DNA of 64,000 bases, taken from NCBI GenBank assembly GCA_000151295.1, contig GG745379.1, positions 107,060-171,059 on the forward strand, given 5' to 3'. The stretch comes from Allomyces macrogynus ATCC 38327. Taxonomy: Eukaryota; Blastocladiomycota; Blastocladiomycetes; Blastocladiales; Blastocladiaceae. Position numbers and translations under genes: made by a program. The notes under the pieces are model-generated. The model was not told the DNA's origin, did no database searches, and saw only the letters and a list, made by a program, of their open reading frames with translations. Below are positions 22,452 to 33,788 of the stretch, piece by piece. Positions within the stretch are counted from its first letter, which is position 1; each line of letters opens with the position of its first letter.

Positions 22452-24677
22452 TCAATCCGACCCGGTCGTCACCTCGAGCACGACGCGGACGTCCGAATAC
22501 TTGCCCTCAAGGGCATTGGCCAGCGCAACCGAGCCAGTCATCTCATGCACGTGAGCCGACGCCTGGATGCGTACGACCGGAACCTGGTTCCGCACCGCCC
22601 AAGCAACAACTTTCCCGACAAGGTCGATATCCACGTCCACAACGTCATGCGGAATGACGACTATGCACTCCGTCGGTGTCTCATGCAGATGTGCGCCAAG
22701 GACGGCCGGCCACACGGTCAGGCTCGATGGACCGTACACGAGCATCAAGGGTCGACGATGGTCCACAATCACAGACAACGGACGTGCCTCGAACTCGGAC
22801 CGGGCGACACGGGCAAGGAGCGGCGCACGCGTCAGGGCTTCAATCGCGTCCGCATGAAGAGGATTGGTGCAATACAGGTTGAGCGCCTTGAGTGCGCTCA
22901 GGGGCTGCCCAGCACTCAGGAAATGTTGAATGGGGATCACAATGGGGGAATGTGCCGAAAGAAGCGTCAATTCGGCCAGCACTGGCAGGTCCAGTTGATC
23001 AGCGTGATTATTCCATGCCCGCACAGGCAACGTGACTCTGGTGAGCATAGAGTGCTTGAGCCCGTGTGCAAACGCAACGGGGTCACTGGTTGTGCACAGA
23101 CAGCGCAACTGCGGTGCGACGACCAAAAGCGGATCCAAAATGGTCACATGTTGCGTCCAGGTGGCGATCTCTTCACCGTTTTCGGAAGCGGCATTCATAG
23201 CGTCCCAATCTGGCATCGTTTCTGTGGCAATCGACAACGAATCAAGACGCGGCATGTGTGGCAAACAGAGTTGGAGTGTGTCCCGCGGTCGATGCACCAA
23301 CCGCAGCACTCGTACAGCAACCGTCTCAAGTAGCGGGAGAGTGAACGGGTGGAGAAGCGTGAAGAGCAATGGGGTGGAGCGCACGTGCTTCAGTGATGCA
23401 AACGGCACGCGTGACTTGTTCAACACAGACAGGTCCGCTGAAGCGCTAAATATGGCCGTCTCCACTTCCACATGAGGAGGCACCATGGCCGCGTCAACGC
23501 TACAGAGATGAGGTAGGGCCGCTAGTTGCGTGACATGCTTTGGCAAAAGGCACGGCCCCTTCTCAAAGACAAAATGAAGCGTGATCGACGTGAGGTTGCC
23601 CAGATAATCGAACCAGTGCAGCGGAATGGGTATTTTCCGAGAACAATCGTCGAAGAGATGCAGGTCTTCAATTTGCATAGCAATGACGCTGCCCTCAAGA
23701 GGAACAAACCGACCAAACATGGTTGCACCGATTTGCAGCCGCTTGATGGAGTGGAAACGATGCGGGAAATCCACGAGCGAAACCTGGCTCAGGAGCTGGG
23801 CATGAACTGCAATCGGTTTGCCGACGACCAGGGAATCAAGATGCGATGTCGAAGAAATGAACTGCTCGAGCTCTGTCATTGTCGTGATGTAGAGCTTGCA
23901 GTCGGTAATAGAAAAGTATCGGCACGATGGCAGGTCTGGGAGTCCGACGCTCGAGCATGAACCAGAGTCCGCTCGAACAACAAAAGAGCGGGCAGCGGGC
24001 AATGCCAGATCAGACAAGCACGTCAAATCGCCCACGACCTCGCCAATTTCGACCTCAGTCAAACGCTCAGCGAGGCCCGGAACGGACAGGATGCGCTTCA
24101 CCCAGACGCTCGCCACACCATACCCGAACTTGAGGACCCGAAGCTCCAAGAGCGATTCAATGATATTGTTGATGCTTGTTGACGCGTGCTGCATTTCAAG
24201 CGCCGTGACATCAGACCCGGCTTCAGGGATGCGCACAAGCACGGAGACAATCCAACTCGAAGGGACAGCGAGCGACCACGGCATTTTAGGATTGGGAGGC
24301 GCGGTGAGAAATGGGAGAGGCCGACCGCCAAGTTGCACGTCATTGTCGTCACTTAACACTTCGAGCAGGTAAATCACGCGCACTTCCTCATCATACATTT
24401 GGAGCGGATATACCACATCCAAACTGAGCTTGCCGGTCATTGCGCCCCCACAAGTGGCTGCGCTCGTAAAGTTTCGCACAAGTGCCCTGAGACCAACAAA
24501 GCGGAGAGACCAACAAGTGCAAGCAAGCGCGAGCAAATCGGTGGGAAATACATCCGTGGTGGACAGAGACGGCTCCAACAGAGAAGCGGCAATCATCTCG
24601 AGGACCAAGTCGGGCATGTCGACCAGCGATCGTCGTTGGGGGGTCGCGTCCGGTGGCGCGGGTGCCGAGTCGAGCAT
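22452..24677 (-). CDS. F-box protein, intact member of a local gene family
   Basis: A single exon encodes 741 residues from the ATG complementary to 24,675-24,677. An upstream in-frame ATG at 24,755 would give 767. The later Met is preferred because the decayed paralogue at 26.9 kb also has I-M at that point. Residues about 17-65 form an F-box-like segment (SLVDMPDLVLEMIAASLL, then TDLLALACTCWSLRFVGLRA). The remainder is Leu-rich with irregular repeats of the kind found in F-box/LRR proteins, though no canonical LRR consensus is clear. F-box proteins bind Skp1 in SCF ubiquitin ligases and select targets through the C-terminal part. The target is unknown. Codon use is less GC-rich than in the housekeeping neighbours. 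Confidence 0.75.
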   Translation of the reverse strand: MLDSAPAPPDATPQRRSLVDMPDLVLEMIAASLLEPSLSTTDVFPTDLLALACTCWSLRFVGLRALVRNFTSAATCGGAMTGKLSLDVVYPLQMYDEEVRVIYLLEVLSDDNDVQLGGRPLPFLTAPPNPKMPWSLAVPSSWIVSVLVRIPEAGSDVTALEMQHASTSINNIIESLLELRVLKFGYGVASVWVKRILSVPGLAERLTEVEIGEVVGDLTCLSDLALPAARSFVVRADSGSCSSVGLPDLPSCRYFSITDCKLYITTMTELEQFISSTSHLDSLVVGKPIAVHAQLLSQVSLVDFPHRFHSIKRLQIGATMFGRFVPLEGSVIAMQIEDLHLFDDCSRKIPIPLHWFDYLGNLTSITLHFVFEKGPCLLPKHVTQLAALPHLCSVDAAMVPPHVEVETAIFSASADLSVLNKSRVPFASLKHVRSTPLLFTLLHPFTLPLLETVAVRVLRLVHRPRDTLQLCLPHMPRLDSLSIATETMPDWDAMNAASENGEEIATWTQHVTILDPLLVVAPQLRCLCTTSDPVAFAHGLKHSMLTRVTLPVRAWNNHADQLDLPVLAELTLLSAHSPIVIPIQHFLSAGQPLSALKALNLYCTNPLHADAIEALTRAPLLARVARSEFEARPLSVIVDHRRPLMLVYGPSSLTVWPAVLGAHLHETPTECIVVIPHDVVDVDIDLVGKVVAWAVRNQVPVVRIQASAHVHEMTGSVALANALEGKYSDVRVVLEVTTGSD

Positions 24678-25260
24678 GATGAAGCCAGGATGGCAAGGAT
24701 GATGAAAATAACCGTTTGCAGTAAGTCGGAGCGGAACTTGGTATTTCAGAGGCATGGATTGGTGGACGTGTTGCGCGGCAGTCCTTCCAAGCAGGCGCGT
24801 CCGCTCATCTCACAATCACACGGCAGCACGAACAGACATCTGCCGATCACAAGGTCAAGCCTCCAGTCCCAGATGAACAAACGCGACCGCCATCATGTCA
24901 AGGTACCGACTTTTTGCGACACGCATTCCAATACGACCAAACTACCTGTTCATATTCTGCACCAGGTTACTGAGCACGTTTCCGTCCACTTTACTGGGGG
25001 AGCATCCCGCCCCACTGCACGTTAAGTCAGGTGAGTGCTTTGTTGGTTCCTCACAGCGCAGATTCACTCTTTGGCGCATCGCATAAAACGTCATGACGGA
25101 CAGCCGCACTTTCATTGTTGGCAAAGCGGTGGAATTCTTTGACAAACATCTCCAAGTTATCGAACCGCGAGCGGAGAACGAGTTGAAGGCAAAACTTGAT
25201 CAAATTTTGGGGTAGTGAAGCAAACGCGTTGGTGGAACTATCTGACTTGTAGTGTCGAAC
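24678..25260. other. Upstream region of the F-box gene
   Basis: This should contain the F-box gene promoter. It is comparatively AT-rich and has only short frames. No further gene is recognised. Confidence 0.3.
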
Positions 25261-26246
25261 TCATGAGATTGGGTTACACACCACCACCACTTGAAAATTG
25301 CCAAACTGAGCCAAATCCTGCCAAGTCCGGCCCTGCTCAATTGGGGCCGAATGACACCGCTTGCCGTATGCGCGGCACTGCAAAACGTCCAAGTTGGTGA
25401 CGCTTGCTGCAGACATGATGGTCATCCAAACGCCCATGGCTTTGCCGCCACCATCCCACCAAATTTGAAACTGGTTCTTGCTACCGTTGCGAGCCAAACG
25501 TTTGTTTATGACCCAAACCGCAAACCAAACGTTGACAACTGTGACAGCAAGTATCAAACCAGCATAGGTCCGAAGTATGGCCAGAACGACTACTATTTCT
25601 TTTGACTAGTATGTCTTTGGACGACAGGGTCGGGATTACAGCACGGTCCTCGTCATGGTCAAGTCTTGCAAGCCAGGACGTGGTAAATTTGGATGGAATG
25701 AGCTTGAATATTGTAACAATCTCCAGGAAAAAACCGACGAGATTTACGGGGCATGGAATGATCGCCCAGAACGCTGTAATGACAGGCTTTTGGCCTTCGC
25801 GTGGGGCGTCTCCATTTGGTCCACTTTGGCCCGATTTGGCCGACTCCTGCAATCGATGACCATCAGGGCTGATGTGGGACATCACAAAGGGCGATTGCGA
25901 TTGCCCGAAGCGTTGCAGAGTGCGGCCGGACATTCGCAGCGACAGCAGAAGCAGCCGAAACTGCCGACTTCGTCACTCATGGTGCGCGGCCACACTTGAT
26001 ACCAGGAAACAGTGCAGAAGAACGAAGATCTTGCAGAATAATCCGATGCCAGGCAAAAGCTCATTGTGGCAGTTGCGGGGGCGAGAGAGTGAACCAAAGC
26101 CGATTCCAATTTGACGCTTGTGAGAGCGTTTTGAGAGGCTTTTGGCAAACGTCAGCAAGCTTTGGAAAACGACCAAACTGACGTGGAACCTTGACGTGGG
26201 CTGTGCTGGGCCACGGGCTGACTGTGAAAAGTTCCAGGTCATTCAT
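25261..26246 (-). pseudogene. Decayed multi-pass membrane protein gene
   Basis: On the minus strand two hydrophobic blocks appear in different frames. One is VGFFLEIVTIFKLIPSKF followed by TSWLARLDHDEDRAV (about 25,640-25,760). The other is AGLILAVTVVNVWFAVWVI followed by WWDGGGKAMGVWMTIMSAAS (about 25,400-25,570). Upstream scraps such as FCKIFVLLHCFLVSSVAA (about 26,000) add another hydrophobic stretch. No single model opens the length, and frame changes occur without obvious splice sites. It looks like the relic of a protein with at least three membrane helices. The family is not recognised. Confidence 0.4.
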
Positions 26247-26539
26247 TGCGCAGTCATAGTCTGTTATAGCTCACACTATACACTGGACCTCTAAGTTACT
26301 GGCCGTGACGTGCTGTGACGTAACACCTCTGTTGCAGGACCTGCTGAAGCCAACACCTCATGAGCGTGGAGAGAGCGACTGAAATCTGGCACATAATGAA
26401 TACTGATACAGCTTGAGTCAAATGCAGCGTTCGGCTGCAAAAGCACGGATATCCTTATTCATAAGACCCCATTATTGATTCGACTGCATCAATTCCACTG
26501 GAAACACCAACAACGATCACAAACCGCCTGGCTTGTTAT

Positions 26540-26907
26540 TATCTGCAGAGTGGTATCCTCGGATATTGAGAACTATCGGCACGCGGGCAAGTCAGGAAGC
26601 CCACTGCACTTGATAGACTCGAAAAATGCGTGAATCCCAAACGATTCGACGGCAGGCAGAGTCAGGTCAGGCAGAAACGCGAGGTCGCCCACAGCGTGGG
26701 AGCAAGCGCCAGTAAATCGGAGGGGACAATGTTGGAACGGCAGGAGGAATTCCTCAACAGTCGATGGACAATCATGCTTAGGACCAGGTCGGGAAGATCG
26801 GCGAGGGAGCACGGTTGGGTTGTACCCAGCGACACGGATGCAGAAGTGATCATGATGGCTTGCTGGACAGAGGGGCCGAGCGCGCCAGTCGGAACAGAGC
26901 CAGGCAA
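26540..26907 (-). pseudogene. Internally deleted, frameshifted copy of the neighbouring F-box gene
   Basis: The reading starts at an I-M then SLADLPDLVLSMIVHRLL and SNIVPSDLLALAPTLWA, aligning with the F-box of the intact gene at 24.6 kb. It then jumps, with a frame change, to GDLAFLPDLTLPAVESF and SGLPDLPACR. In the intact protein the matching GDLTCLSDLALPAARSF lies well over 100 residues further on. At the next codon, where the intact gene has TAC (Tyr, in CRYFSI), this copy has TAG, and FSI follows it. Deletion, frameshift and nonsense codon together make this a clear pseudogene. Confidence 0.85.
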
Positions 26908-27520
26908 GAATCAGTTGCGGCAAGTTGGAGAGGATATGGGCTGGTAAATTTGTTTTGTTATGGCGTTATGTGCGGTCGGTGGCCTCGGATTTGCAGCATC
27001 AGCAATGTCAACCACGCATTGCACTTTTGATCGAGTCAAGCGGATGCAGCTGTCTTCCGTGTTGCTTGCTGCAAGAGAAGACATGAAGAGAAAGCTGCCG
27101 CCAAAACGTCATCGCACGAACGTCAATACCTACAGGCCAAACATTGACGTCAGTCACTTCGGCTGAGTGTGACCGCCCTGTCCCAAGATGCCTGGACGAG
27201 AACAGGGAAGATGCAACTGTCTGCTTTGAGTTCGCAATCTCTCCGCAATACGGCCAACGCTTTCGCTGTCCAAGATGGTCAACTGCAAGAGTACTTTACC
27301 GAATGATAATGCTCATCGGATTTACGGCATGTACAGCTTGCAGATTCCGGCGCTAAGGGACGGCTGAAGACGTGGTGCCACAGCCATTGATGCATCACAA
27401 TGGACATGATGCATGTCTTGGCCATGTGAACTGCGGGCTGGCTCTGGACCAGCGATTCATATTCCACACAGTATCACCAAATCCATGAGTCGCCCATAAC
27501 AAACCAGGCATCAAAAAATA
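26908..27520. other. Low-information spacer
   Basis: Short, unrelated frames on both strands. No recognisable gene, RNA or repeat. Confidence 0.3.
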
Positions 27521-28077
27521 TCAACCATCAGGCGCTCCACGGACTGTTCGCCGGTGCGAATACGATTTCCACGCTCCACTGTGTCGCATGCCTAAGCCGT
27601 TCCCACCTCGACCTCGATGCAGGCTGTTAGACTCAAGTCCTTCTCGAGCGCCGCCAAACCAAATACATGGTCCACCTCGGCGGATGCCTGAAACACGCTG
27701 CACTGCCGCCGGCCTTCTTGCTCCCAGACCGTTGTGAGTGTTTCCACATGCACAGTAAAAATTCAAGCGTGAATGTAGCACTGCTGTTGGGACCTTTGCG
27801 GTCGACGCCGAGATGCTGATCCTGACCGATGAGAACGGTTGGACGGTGGTTCAACTTTTGCAATCCGCTTGGCTACGAAGGTTCTAAAGCATCTCCAGCT
27901 CCAGCAGTCATTGGACGGGCCGGGACAAGTCGTTGAGCTCTGACTGCGGGTAATTGGGGAGAGTATCAATGCTTGGCCTGGCACAGCACCCGCGTCTCGC
28001 CAATGTGGGCCGTGGTTTGGAAATACTGGGCTTCCCCTTCGTAATACAAGAGCAGAATTACTCGTCCTGGCAAACAC
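27521..28077 (-). other. Possible coding relic, unrecognised
   Basis: The minus strand gives several overlapping protein-like pieces (for example KLNHRPTVLIGQDQHLGVD, about 27,800-27,860) in different frames with stops between. I cannot name a family or build a gene. It may be a relic or chance. Confidence 0.15.
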
Positions 28078-28181
28078 TTGGAATATTGGAATGAACTTAT
28101 GAATACAGAACGATTATTCTCTCTCGGCCCATTTCGGAATCAAATCGATGAGCGTCGCGACGCAACCCATGGCACGGAACT

Positions 28182-29618
28182 TTACTCCTCCTTCTCAATC
28201 GTGGCAGCGATCTTGGTCACCGGCTCGAGTTGCCTCGGGCCGGCGAGCGTCTGGCCGGCATAGGCCTCGAGCCCTTCGCCACCGTACGAGACGAGCGGCG
28301 AGATTTCGACGCCGCCGTCGCCCTCGACCGTGGCGCCCGCAGCCGTCAGGTACCGGCGGTGCAGCTCGAGAATATCGCGGCGCGACGTGGCGGGCGAGTC
28401 CGGGCCGTCCTTGTTCTTGAGCGGCGAAAACTCGTCAGACCGCACGCCCTCAAACACGGCAAACTTGTTACAGAACGGGAACACGTCAAAGATGAACAAT
28501 TCCATCTTGACGCCGTTCGGCTTGTCGGGCTTGATCGTCTCGCCCGTGGCCACGTCGATGTGCGCAATCTTCTTGTGCGCGACATGGTACTGCAGCTGGT
28601 CCTCGAGTTCCTTGACGCGCTCGAGGAACGCGCGAGTGTAGAAGTGATTGGCAATGTTGGCCGACGACACCTGCAGCGACCCGTCGGGCTTGCGCGCCTC
28701 GGCCACCGCCTTGGGGATCTCCGAGTACTCGACGACACCGTACTTGCCGTTGCGCAGGCACACGACACCCACGGGCTCGTCCGGGTCGACCTTGTGCACC
28801 GTCTTGGCGCCGACGTCGGCACCGCGCGCAATGTTGAACCCGAGGAAGACCGGGTCGGCCACCTTGACGAGGCAATTGTCGACGCAGTAGGCGTGAATGT
28901 ACTCGACGCCGCTCTCCTTCATGTGCTTGAGTATTCCCGCCGACTCGAGCGCCGCGTAGACGCCACCGTTGCCGTCGGGCGCCTCGGCCACGGCACCCTT
29001 GGACGCGAGGTAGATCTTGCCATCATCGGTCAATGCCGGCAACGTACCCTGCGCAAAGAAGTGCACGTTCTTGCGGTCGAGCCCGAAAAAGTTGTGCCTT
29101 TCGAAAAACGCAACGGTTGCTGCCCTTGTCGGACCCGAGACCATGACATACCACGGCAGCACACCCCCGGCCAGCGTCTGCAGCTTGAGTAACCGCTCGG
29201 CCTGCAGCTGGAAGAGCGACTTGCCCGACGGGAGACCAATGTCGTAGCAGCCTTTTGGCTCCGACGAGCCCAACCGCGTCCCCTGGCCACCAGCCATGAG
29301 CAAAACGCCGACTTTGCCCGCTTCGATGGCCCTCATGCCGATCTCGCGGAACTCGTCGAGTTGTGCCGGGTCGGCATGCTCAGCGTCCAGGTAAACGTCG
29401 GCGGGCAGCGGCTCAATCGTGGTCGCTGACGCGTCAATGTGCGACGCGGCCATGGCGTTGGCGTGGATACGGTTGACGCGTTCTGGGTCAATTGCGAGCA
29501 GTTGCGTGATCAGCGCCGACTGCTCCTCGGGCGTCAGCGCGTCAAAGAAGGCAAAAACATGGCCCTGGCCCGCGGCCTCAAACTTGGTGCGCAGTTCGGC
29601 AACATCGACATTGGCCAT
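28182..29618 (-). CDS. UAP1: UDP-N-acetylglucosamine pyrophosphorylase
   Basis: A single exon of 478 residues, the normal length for eukaryotic UAP1/Qri1. It converts UTP and GlcNAc-1-phosphate to UDP-GlcNAc in the cytosol, the precursor for chitin, N-glycans and GPI anchors. The nucleotide-binding signature LMAGGQGTRLGSSEPKGCYD lies at about residues 104-123. Downstream are LPSGKSLFQLQAERLLKLQ, VMVSGPT, a uridine-site GNGGVYAAL and YCVDNCLVKVADP, and the C-terminal PLVSYGGEGLE. All parts needed for catalysis appear present. In a chitin-walled fungus this gene should be essential. No intron is seen. Confidence 0.95.
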   Translation of the reverse strand: MANVDVAELRTKFEAAGQGHVFAFFDALTPEEQSALITQLLAIDPERVNRIHANAMAASHIDASATTIEPLPADVYLDAEHADPAQLDEFREIGMRAIEAGKVGVLLMAGGQGTRLGSSEPKGCYDIGLPSGKSLFQLQAERLLKLQTLAGGVLPWYVMVSGPTRAATVAFFERHNFFGLDRKNVHFFAQGTLPALTDDGKIYLASKGAVAEAPDGNGGVYAALESAGILKHMKESGVEYIHAYCVDNCLVKVADPVFLGFNIARGADVGAKTVHKVDPDEPVGVVCLRNGKYGVVEYSEIPKAVAEARKPDGSLQVSSANIANHFYTRAFLERVKELEDQLQYHVAHKKIAHIDVATGETIKPDKPNGVKMELFIFDVFPFCNKFAVFEGVRSDEFSPLKNKDGPDSPATSRRDILELHRRYLTAAGATVEGDGGVEISPLVSYGGEGLEAYAGQTLAGPRQLEPVTKIAATIEKEE

Positions 29619-31644
29619 GCCGTTCGTGGACGCTGTGGAGCCGCTAGAGTGTGACGTTGATATTCGTCAGTTTACCGTAGAAACCATTTGCGCCCAGCGG
29701 ATAAAAGAGCGCTGCGAGCGTACCGCTTAACTGACCGCAACAGCGTCGAGAGTTGCGGCTTGCGCGTAAAGAGCGAGAAGAGCGAGCGGGTCCAGGAAGC
29801 GACGGCGGACGGCATTTGCGGCCAAGACATGGTGGACGAGAAGATGACGAGCAAGGAGCGCGAGCTGACGAGGAGTGCTTGAAAAAATCGGCGAAAAGTC
29901 GGCAGCAGGACGTCGAGGCAGTGCGCGGAAGCAACGTCGAGGCGGAGACAATGAAATGGGTGGGCTCGGCACGAGCGGACAGTGCAGAGCAGGAATTGGT
30001 CGGCGGCAAAAGAAAGCGGCAGCAGCGGCGGTGTTGGACTTGATCTGGTTTGTCGAGATTTCCTGGTGCGTGACGGATGCAGCGGTTTGCAGCGGGTCGC
30101 AAATCAAGCGAGCAAAGGGAATAAATTAGAGAGAGCGTGGAGTACAGGCTCGTGTTGAGGAACAATCTGCACGGCGGGCGGTGTCGGGCCTTTATGGCAG
30201 AGGACCCGTGGCGCCACTTTGGAAGAGTCCACCGCAACGAGCCGCGGCAGGAATGAACAGGGAAGGAACCACACCGCAGCACAGCCAGCCGCAACGTCCA
30301 ACCTGTGCCCACCTGTGCCTGTGCCCAGTGTGCACGACGTTATGACACCCGCGCACCGGATGGCGGGCGGAGAAGCGGCGCGCACACACTCGAGCAGCGG
30401 AACAGCGGTGCACTCTGCCTCCACATAACTCGCAGCGGTGGATGCCCTGTTCGCGGCACGAACTGGGTCAGAAACGTTGATAGGCCTTCAATTAACTCTG
30501 AAATCAACCACGTACATTCAAACACTTGGCTCTACACTCGCTTGTGCAAAAGTGCAAGGGATCATGGCAAATCTTGGTCACCCTCCAGTACATAATTTGG
30601 CGCGCAGTTCACCGACGCCTGGGAAATGCCTGCACAAGGGCAAGGCAGGACAAGGTTGCGGGGATGATGTCGCTGAGAGGGCCATTTTTGTTGAGCATGG
30701 CGCACAGGCGCAGAGCAAGCGAATGCAGAGGCGTGCAGCAGGAAATGGATAGATCTCAAAAAGGCTCCAGCTATGTATTGCGACATCGACACGCATCCAA
30801 GTTGCAGTCGCTCGTATTCATGTTGTGAACGTCTTATAGTGTTTGAGGGCAGAGCATGGCACTCATGATGAAGACTGACGGCACGGCAACAACGCTCAAT
30901 AACGCGACAATTGCCTTTCGGGTCGTGCCTTGCCCCATTTCTTTGCTTATGAGTCAGGGTGGTGTGCCTTTGTGTGCGTTGGGATCATTCATGCTTCCTT
31001 CGAGAGCATGGCAGACCATGGGACGGTAGGGCGGGACTATGCGCAACTTGAAAGCACGTCTGCCTGCAAGGCCGAATTGTGCCAACGCGCGACGTTACGC
31101 AGCCAGAACAAACCCGTGCGTCCGACAGTGTACCTATCTCCCCCCTCGTGGATTGGTGTGCGCAAACGACACATCCCATCCGCTGTCGTTTTGGGGCGTT
31201 CAGGAGTTTCACGGAAAAACTTGCTGCTTCAGAGGTTGACGTCTATGAAGCGCTCGTCTTGGCCAATGACGATTGCCGCGGATTGTATCATTTAATAGCG
31301 ATCCATAATACAGTCGCGTTTTGCATCTCGGGCCACAGCATCGACAGCATCACGACGGCGTCGACGGCGCAGCTGGAAACACATCGTGATGTGCACGTTG
31401 AGTGTGAGCGCGAGATGTGAACAAGGCCAAACAAGTCGAGCCTTGTGAAGGCGAAGTCATTCACGTGGCAATGACACACACAATCGTCCACTTGTTCTGC
31501 AAGTCTGCTTTGCACGCTTGCTGGCCGAAGACATTCGACCCTTCGCACCCCAAAGAACCAGTGTGCACTTGCAGCAACGCAACATCAGACTTGTCATCAA
31601 CATTCTCAGACGTTCTTGGGCCGCCTGCCGCTCCCGCCGCCAAA
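29619..31644. other. Two-kilobase gene-poor stretch
   Basis: The first few hundred bases upstream of UAP1 should hold its promoter. From 30,430 to 31,640 the sequence is less GC-rich with only short frames. One (31,079-31,420, plus) includes AFRSFTEKLAASEVDVYEAL, which looks weakly protein-like but matches no family I know. No RNA gene or mobile element is seen. Confidence 0.3.
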
Positions 31645-33788
31645 ATGGACTTCAATGATGCCGGAGTGTTTGCTGCTGCGGTCAGCTTCGGCAATGGTGC
31701 CGCAGATCCTACCGCACCCGGTGGTCATGGTGGTGGCCGCAAATCCAATCGACGTTCACCGTGTCCCGTGTGCCAATCTCGCAAGTTTCGGCGCCGAACG
31801 GGACAGCTCTACTGCGAGTTTGGCCACCAGCAACAGGTTGACCCAAGTGATGCAAGATCCGAAACCAAAGCGAGCACGGACCTGACCTTGGTTTGGTTCT
31901 TCTCGCCGCGGTAGGGCTATTTTGAAGCTGTTAGCGACGATGTGGCTGAGGGTCGGAGCATGGGACGGCGGATGCGCGTTCCAAAGGCGAAGCGGGAGCG
32001 CGAGAAGAAGGAGAAGCAAAGTATGGCATTTGCTTACTTATTTGCGTCTTTTGGGCCTCGGCGCATGTGACTGACCATGCGATACACGGATTTTTACTTT
32101 GCTGTGCTGCGCAGCTGTCGTTTACGGCGAGGAAGGGCGGTACCTTGCTCTCGAGGCGTTCCAAACCATGCTGCAGATCATGATCAAGGCCATGGTCACG
32201 GACCTCCAGTTTCCGGCCGAGCTCGAGGTGCGCCGTTTCTCGCGCACGCTCGTCTTCGCCAACTTTGCCACCACCGGCTCATCCCTCCCTTCGAAAAGAC
32301 GGTTTGCCGCGACATATGGTTCATGATTGCCGACACGCACTCGATCGACTTGCCGAGCCCCGAGCCGGACGCTACCGATACCTCGACGACGGGCGCTCCT
32401 GCCGCGTCGCAGCCCGACCCGCTGCAGTCGGCGCGCAAGCGCGCGAACCATTTGCACCGGCTCATCCACGGCCTTCCTCCCGACGAAGATGACCACGTCG
32501 ACGAATTCGGCCGCGCACCGGCCGAACCACCCGCATTGGCTCCGGCTGCCGCCGGGCAAGGGCTTGCGTACGATGCGGACAAGGTCAAGCGCGAGCTCGA
32601 GGCCATGACGCAGCAGAGCGGCAAGGAGACCAAGCTGCCGACGCTGACACTGGCTCACGCGCCGTGCATCCTGTACCTCGGCGCCGTGTGGCTGCGGCTG
32701 CCCGTTCTGGTTGCCGATTTGCATCGGTGCGTTTTGTTTATCGCTCAATGCAGACCTGTCGGACGCCAAAACTGACGCGGTCGTTCCATTGCGGAGATGG
32801 TGCGCATCCAACCAGATCCCGTACATGACCGCATTTCGCCAGCTGCCCGACTCGATTCGCAAGTCGCTGATGCGCGAGCTGCACCACACGCTCCACCCAT
32901 GGGTACGCTCCCGAGCATTCTTCAACACCGCCGGAACGCGCTCTGATCACTTGAATTATTGCTTAGTACCTTCCAAACCCCGAGCGGCTCCGCCGCACCA
33001 TCCACTCGATCGTGCACACGCTCCGCACAGCGTACGACGTCACCCCACCCCCACTCCCGCTCGTCCCGCTCGCCCTGCGCACAACCGTCACCTGGTGCCT
33101 GCCCTCGCAGCACGCGCTCCTCGTGTCCCGACTCGCGCAATCGCTCTCGCTCGTATGGACGCAGCACCACGACCCGGACCTGGCCTTGGTCCACCTCGCC
33201 GAGAACGCGGCCATGTCGCTCCTCGCTGACCGACCCTCGTCCTGGTGCCGCGCGTGGCAGGCGTCGGTCGAGTCGGTCCTGGCGGACTTGCACCAGGATA
33301 TGACAACGTACCCGAACCTGCGCGCATGGGCCGAACGTGCACCCGTCTCGTTTGCTGCGTTTGTGGACAAGACGGCTCCCGGTGCGTTCCGACCGGACGG
33401 TCATTCGAGGAAGTGGGACGACGTGGTCGCGGTGCTCGAGGAGGCGTTGCGTGATGTGGATAAGGGCGACGAGGATAGGAGTGACCAGATCAAGGGCCCC
33501 GCGCCGCCCGTGTTGCTTGCACCGCCCGGTACTGCGCTAGCGACCTCGCCACCATCAAGCAAGGAGTTTGATGACGACAATGTGGTGGACGGTGAAGTGC
33601 GGGTCCAACTCGCTCAGCAACTGCGACGCGTCGTGAGCGTGTACGCGCGGTGCACGGGCACGGAGCTGACGGGCGTGAGCGGTACCGTTTGGGCAGCGAT
33701 CATGACCGCTCGTCACTGGGGAGGAGATGCGGTGGAAACCATCAGCTTGGTCGATCCGGTTGAGGAAACCAAATCAAGTTCAGAATAA
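31645..33788 (+). CDS. RRN7: RNA polymerase I initiation factor Rrn7/TAF1B
   Basis: Six exons join in frame. Exon 1 has a zinc ribbon, CPVCQSRKFRRRTGQLYC then EFGHQQ. A GTTGAC..TAG intron (about 31,838-31,914) leads to GYFEAVSDDV and a basic stretch. Later joins restore TVVYGEEGRYLALEAFQTML, LETVCRDIWFMIADT, HRWCASNQIPYMTAF and HPWYLPNPERLRRTI. The order 'N-terminal C-x2-C..C-x2-GH ribbon, GY.E, then a helical cyclin-like region with IPY' is that of TAF1B/Rrn7. This TFIIB-like factor recruits Pol I to rDNA as part of core factor/SL1. One intron ends in GAG rather than CAG or TAG, so that border is less sure. The long C-terminal exon (33,012-33,788) is open throughout. Confidence 0.82.

Noticed and set aside
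28230..29192. Plus-strand 320-codon open frame opposite UAP1
   Set aside because: It is the antisense shadow of a GC-rich, well-identified gene and has no family features.
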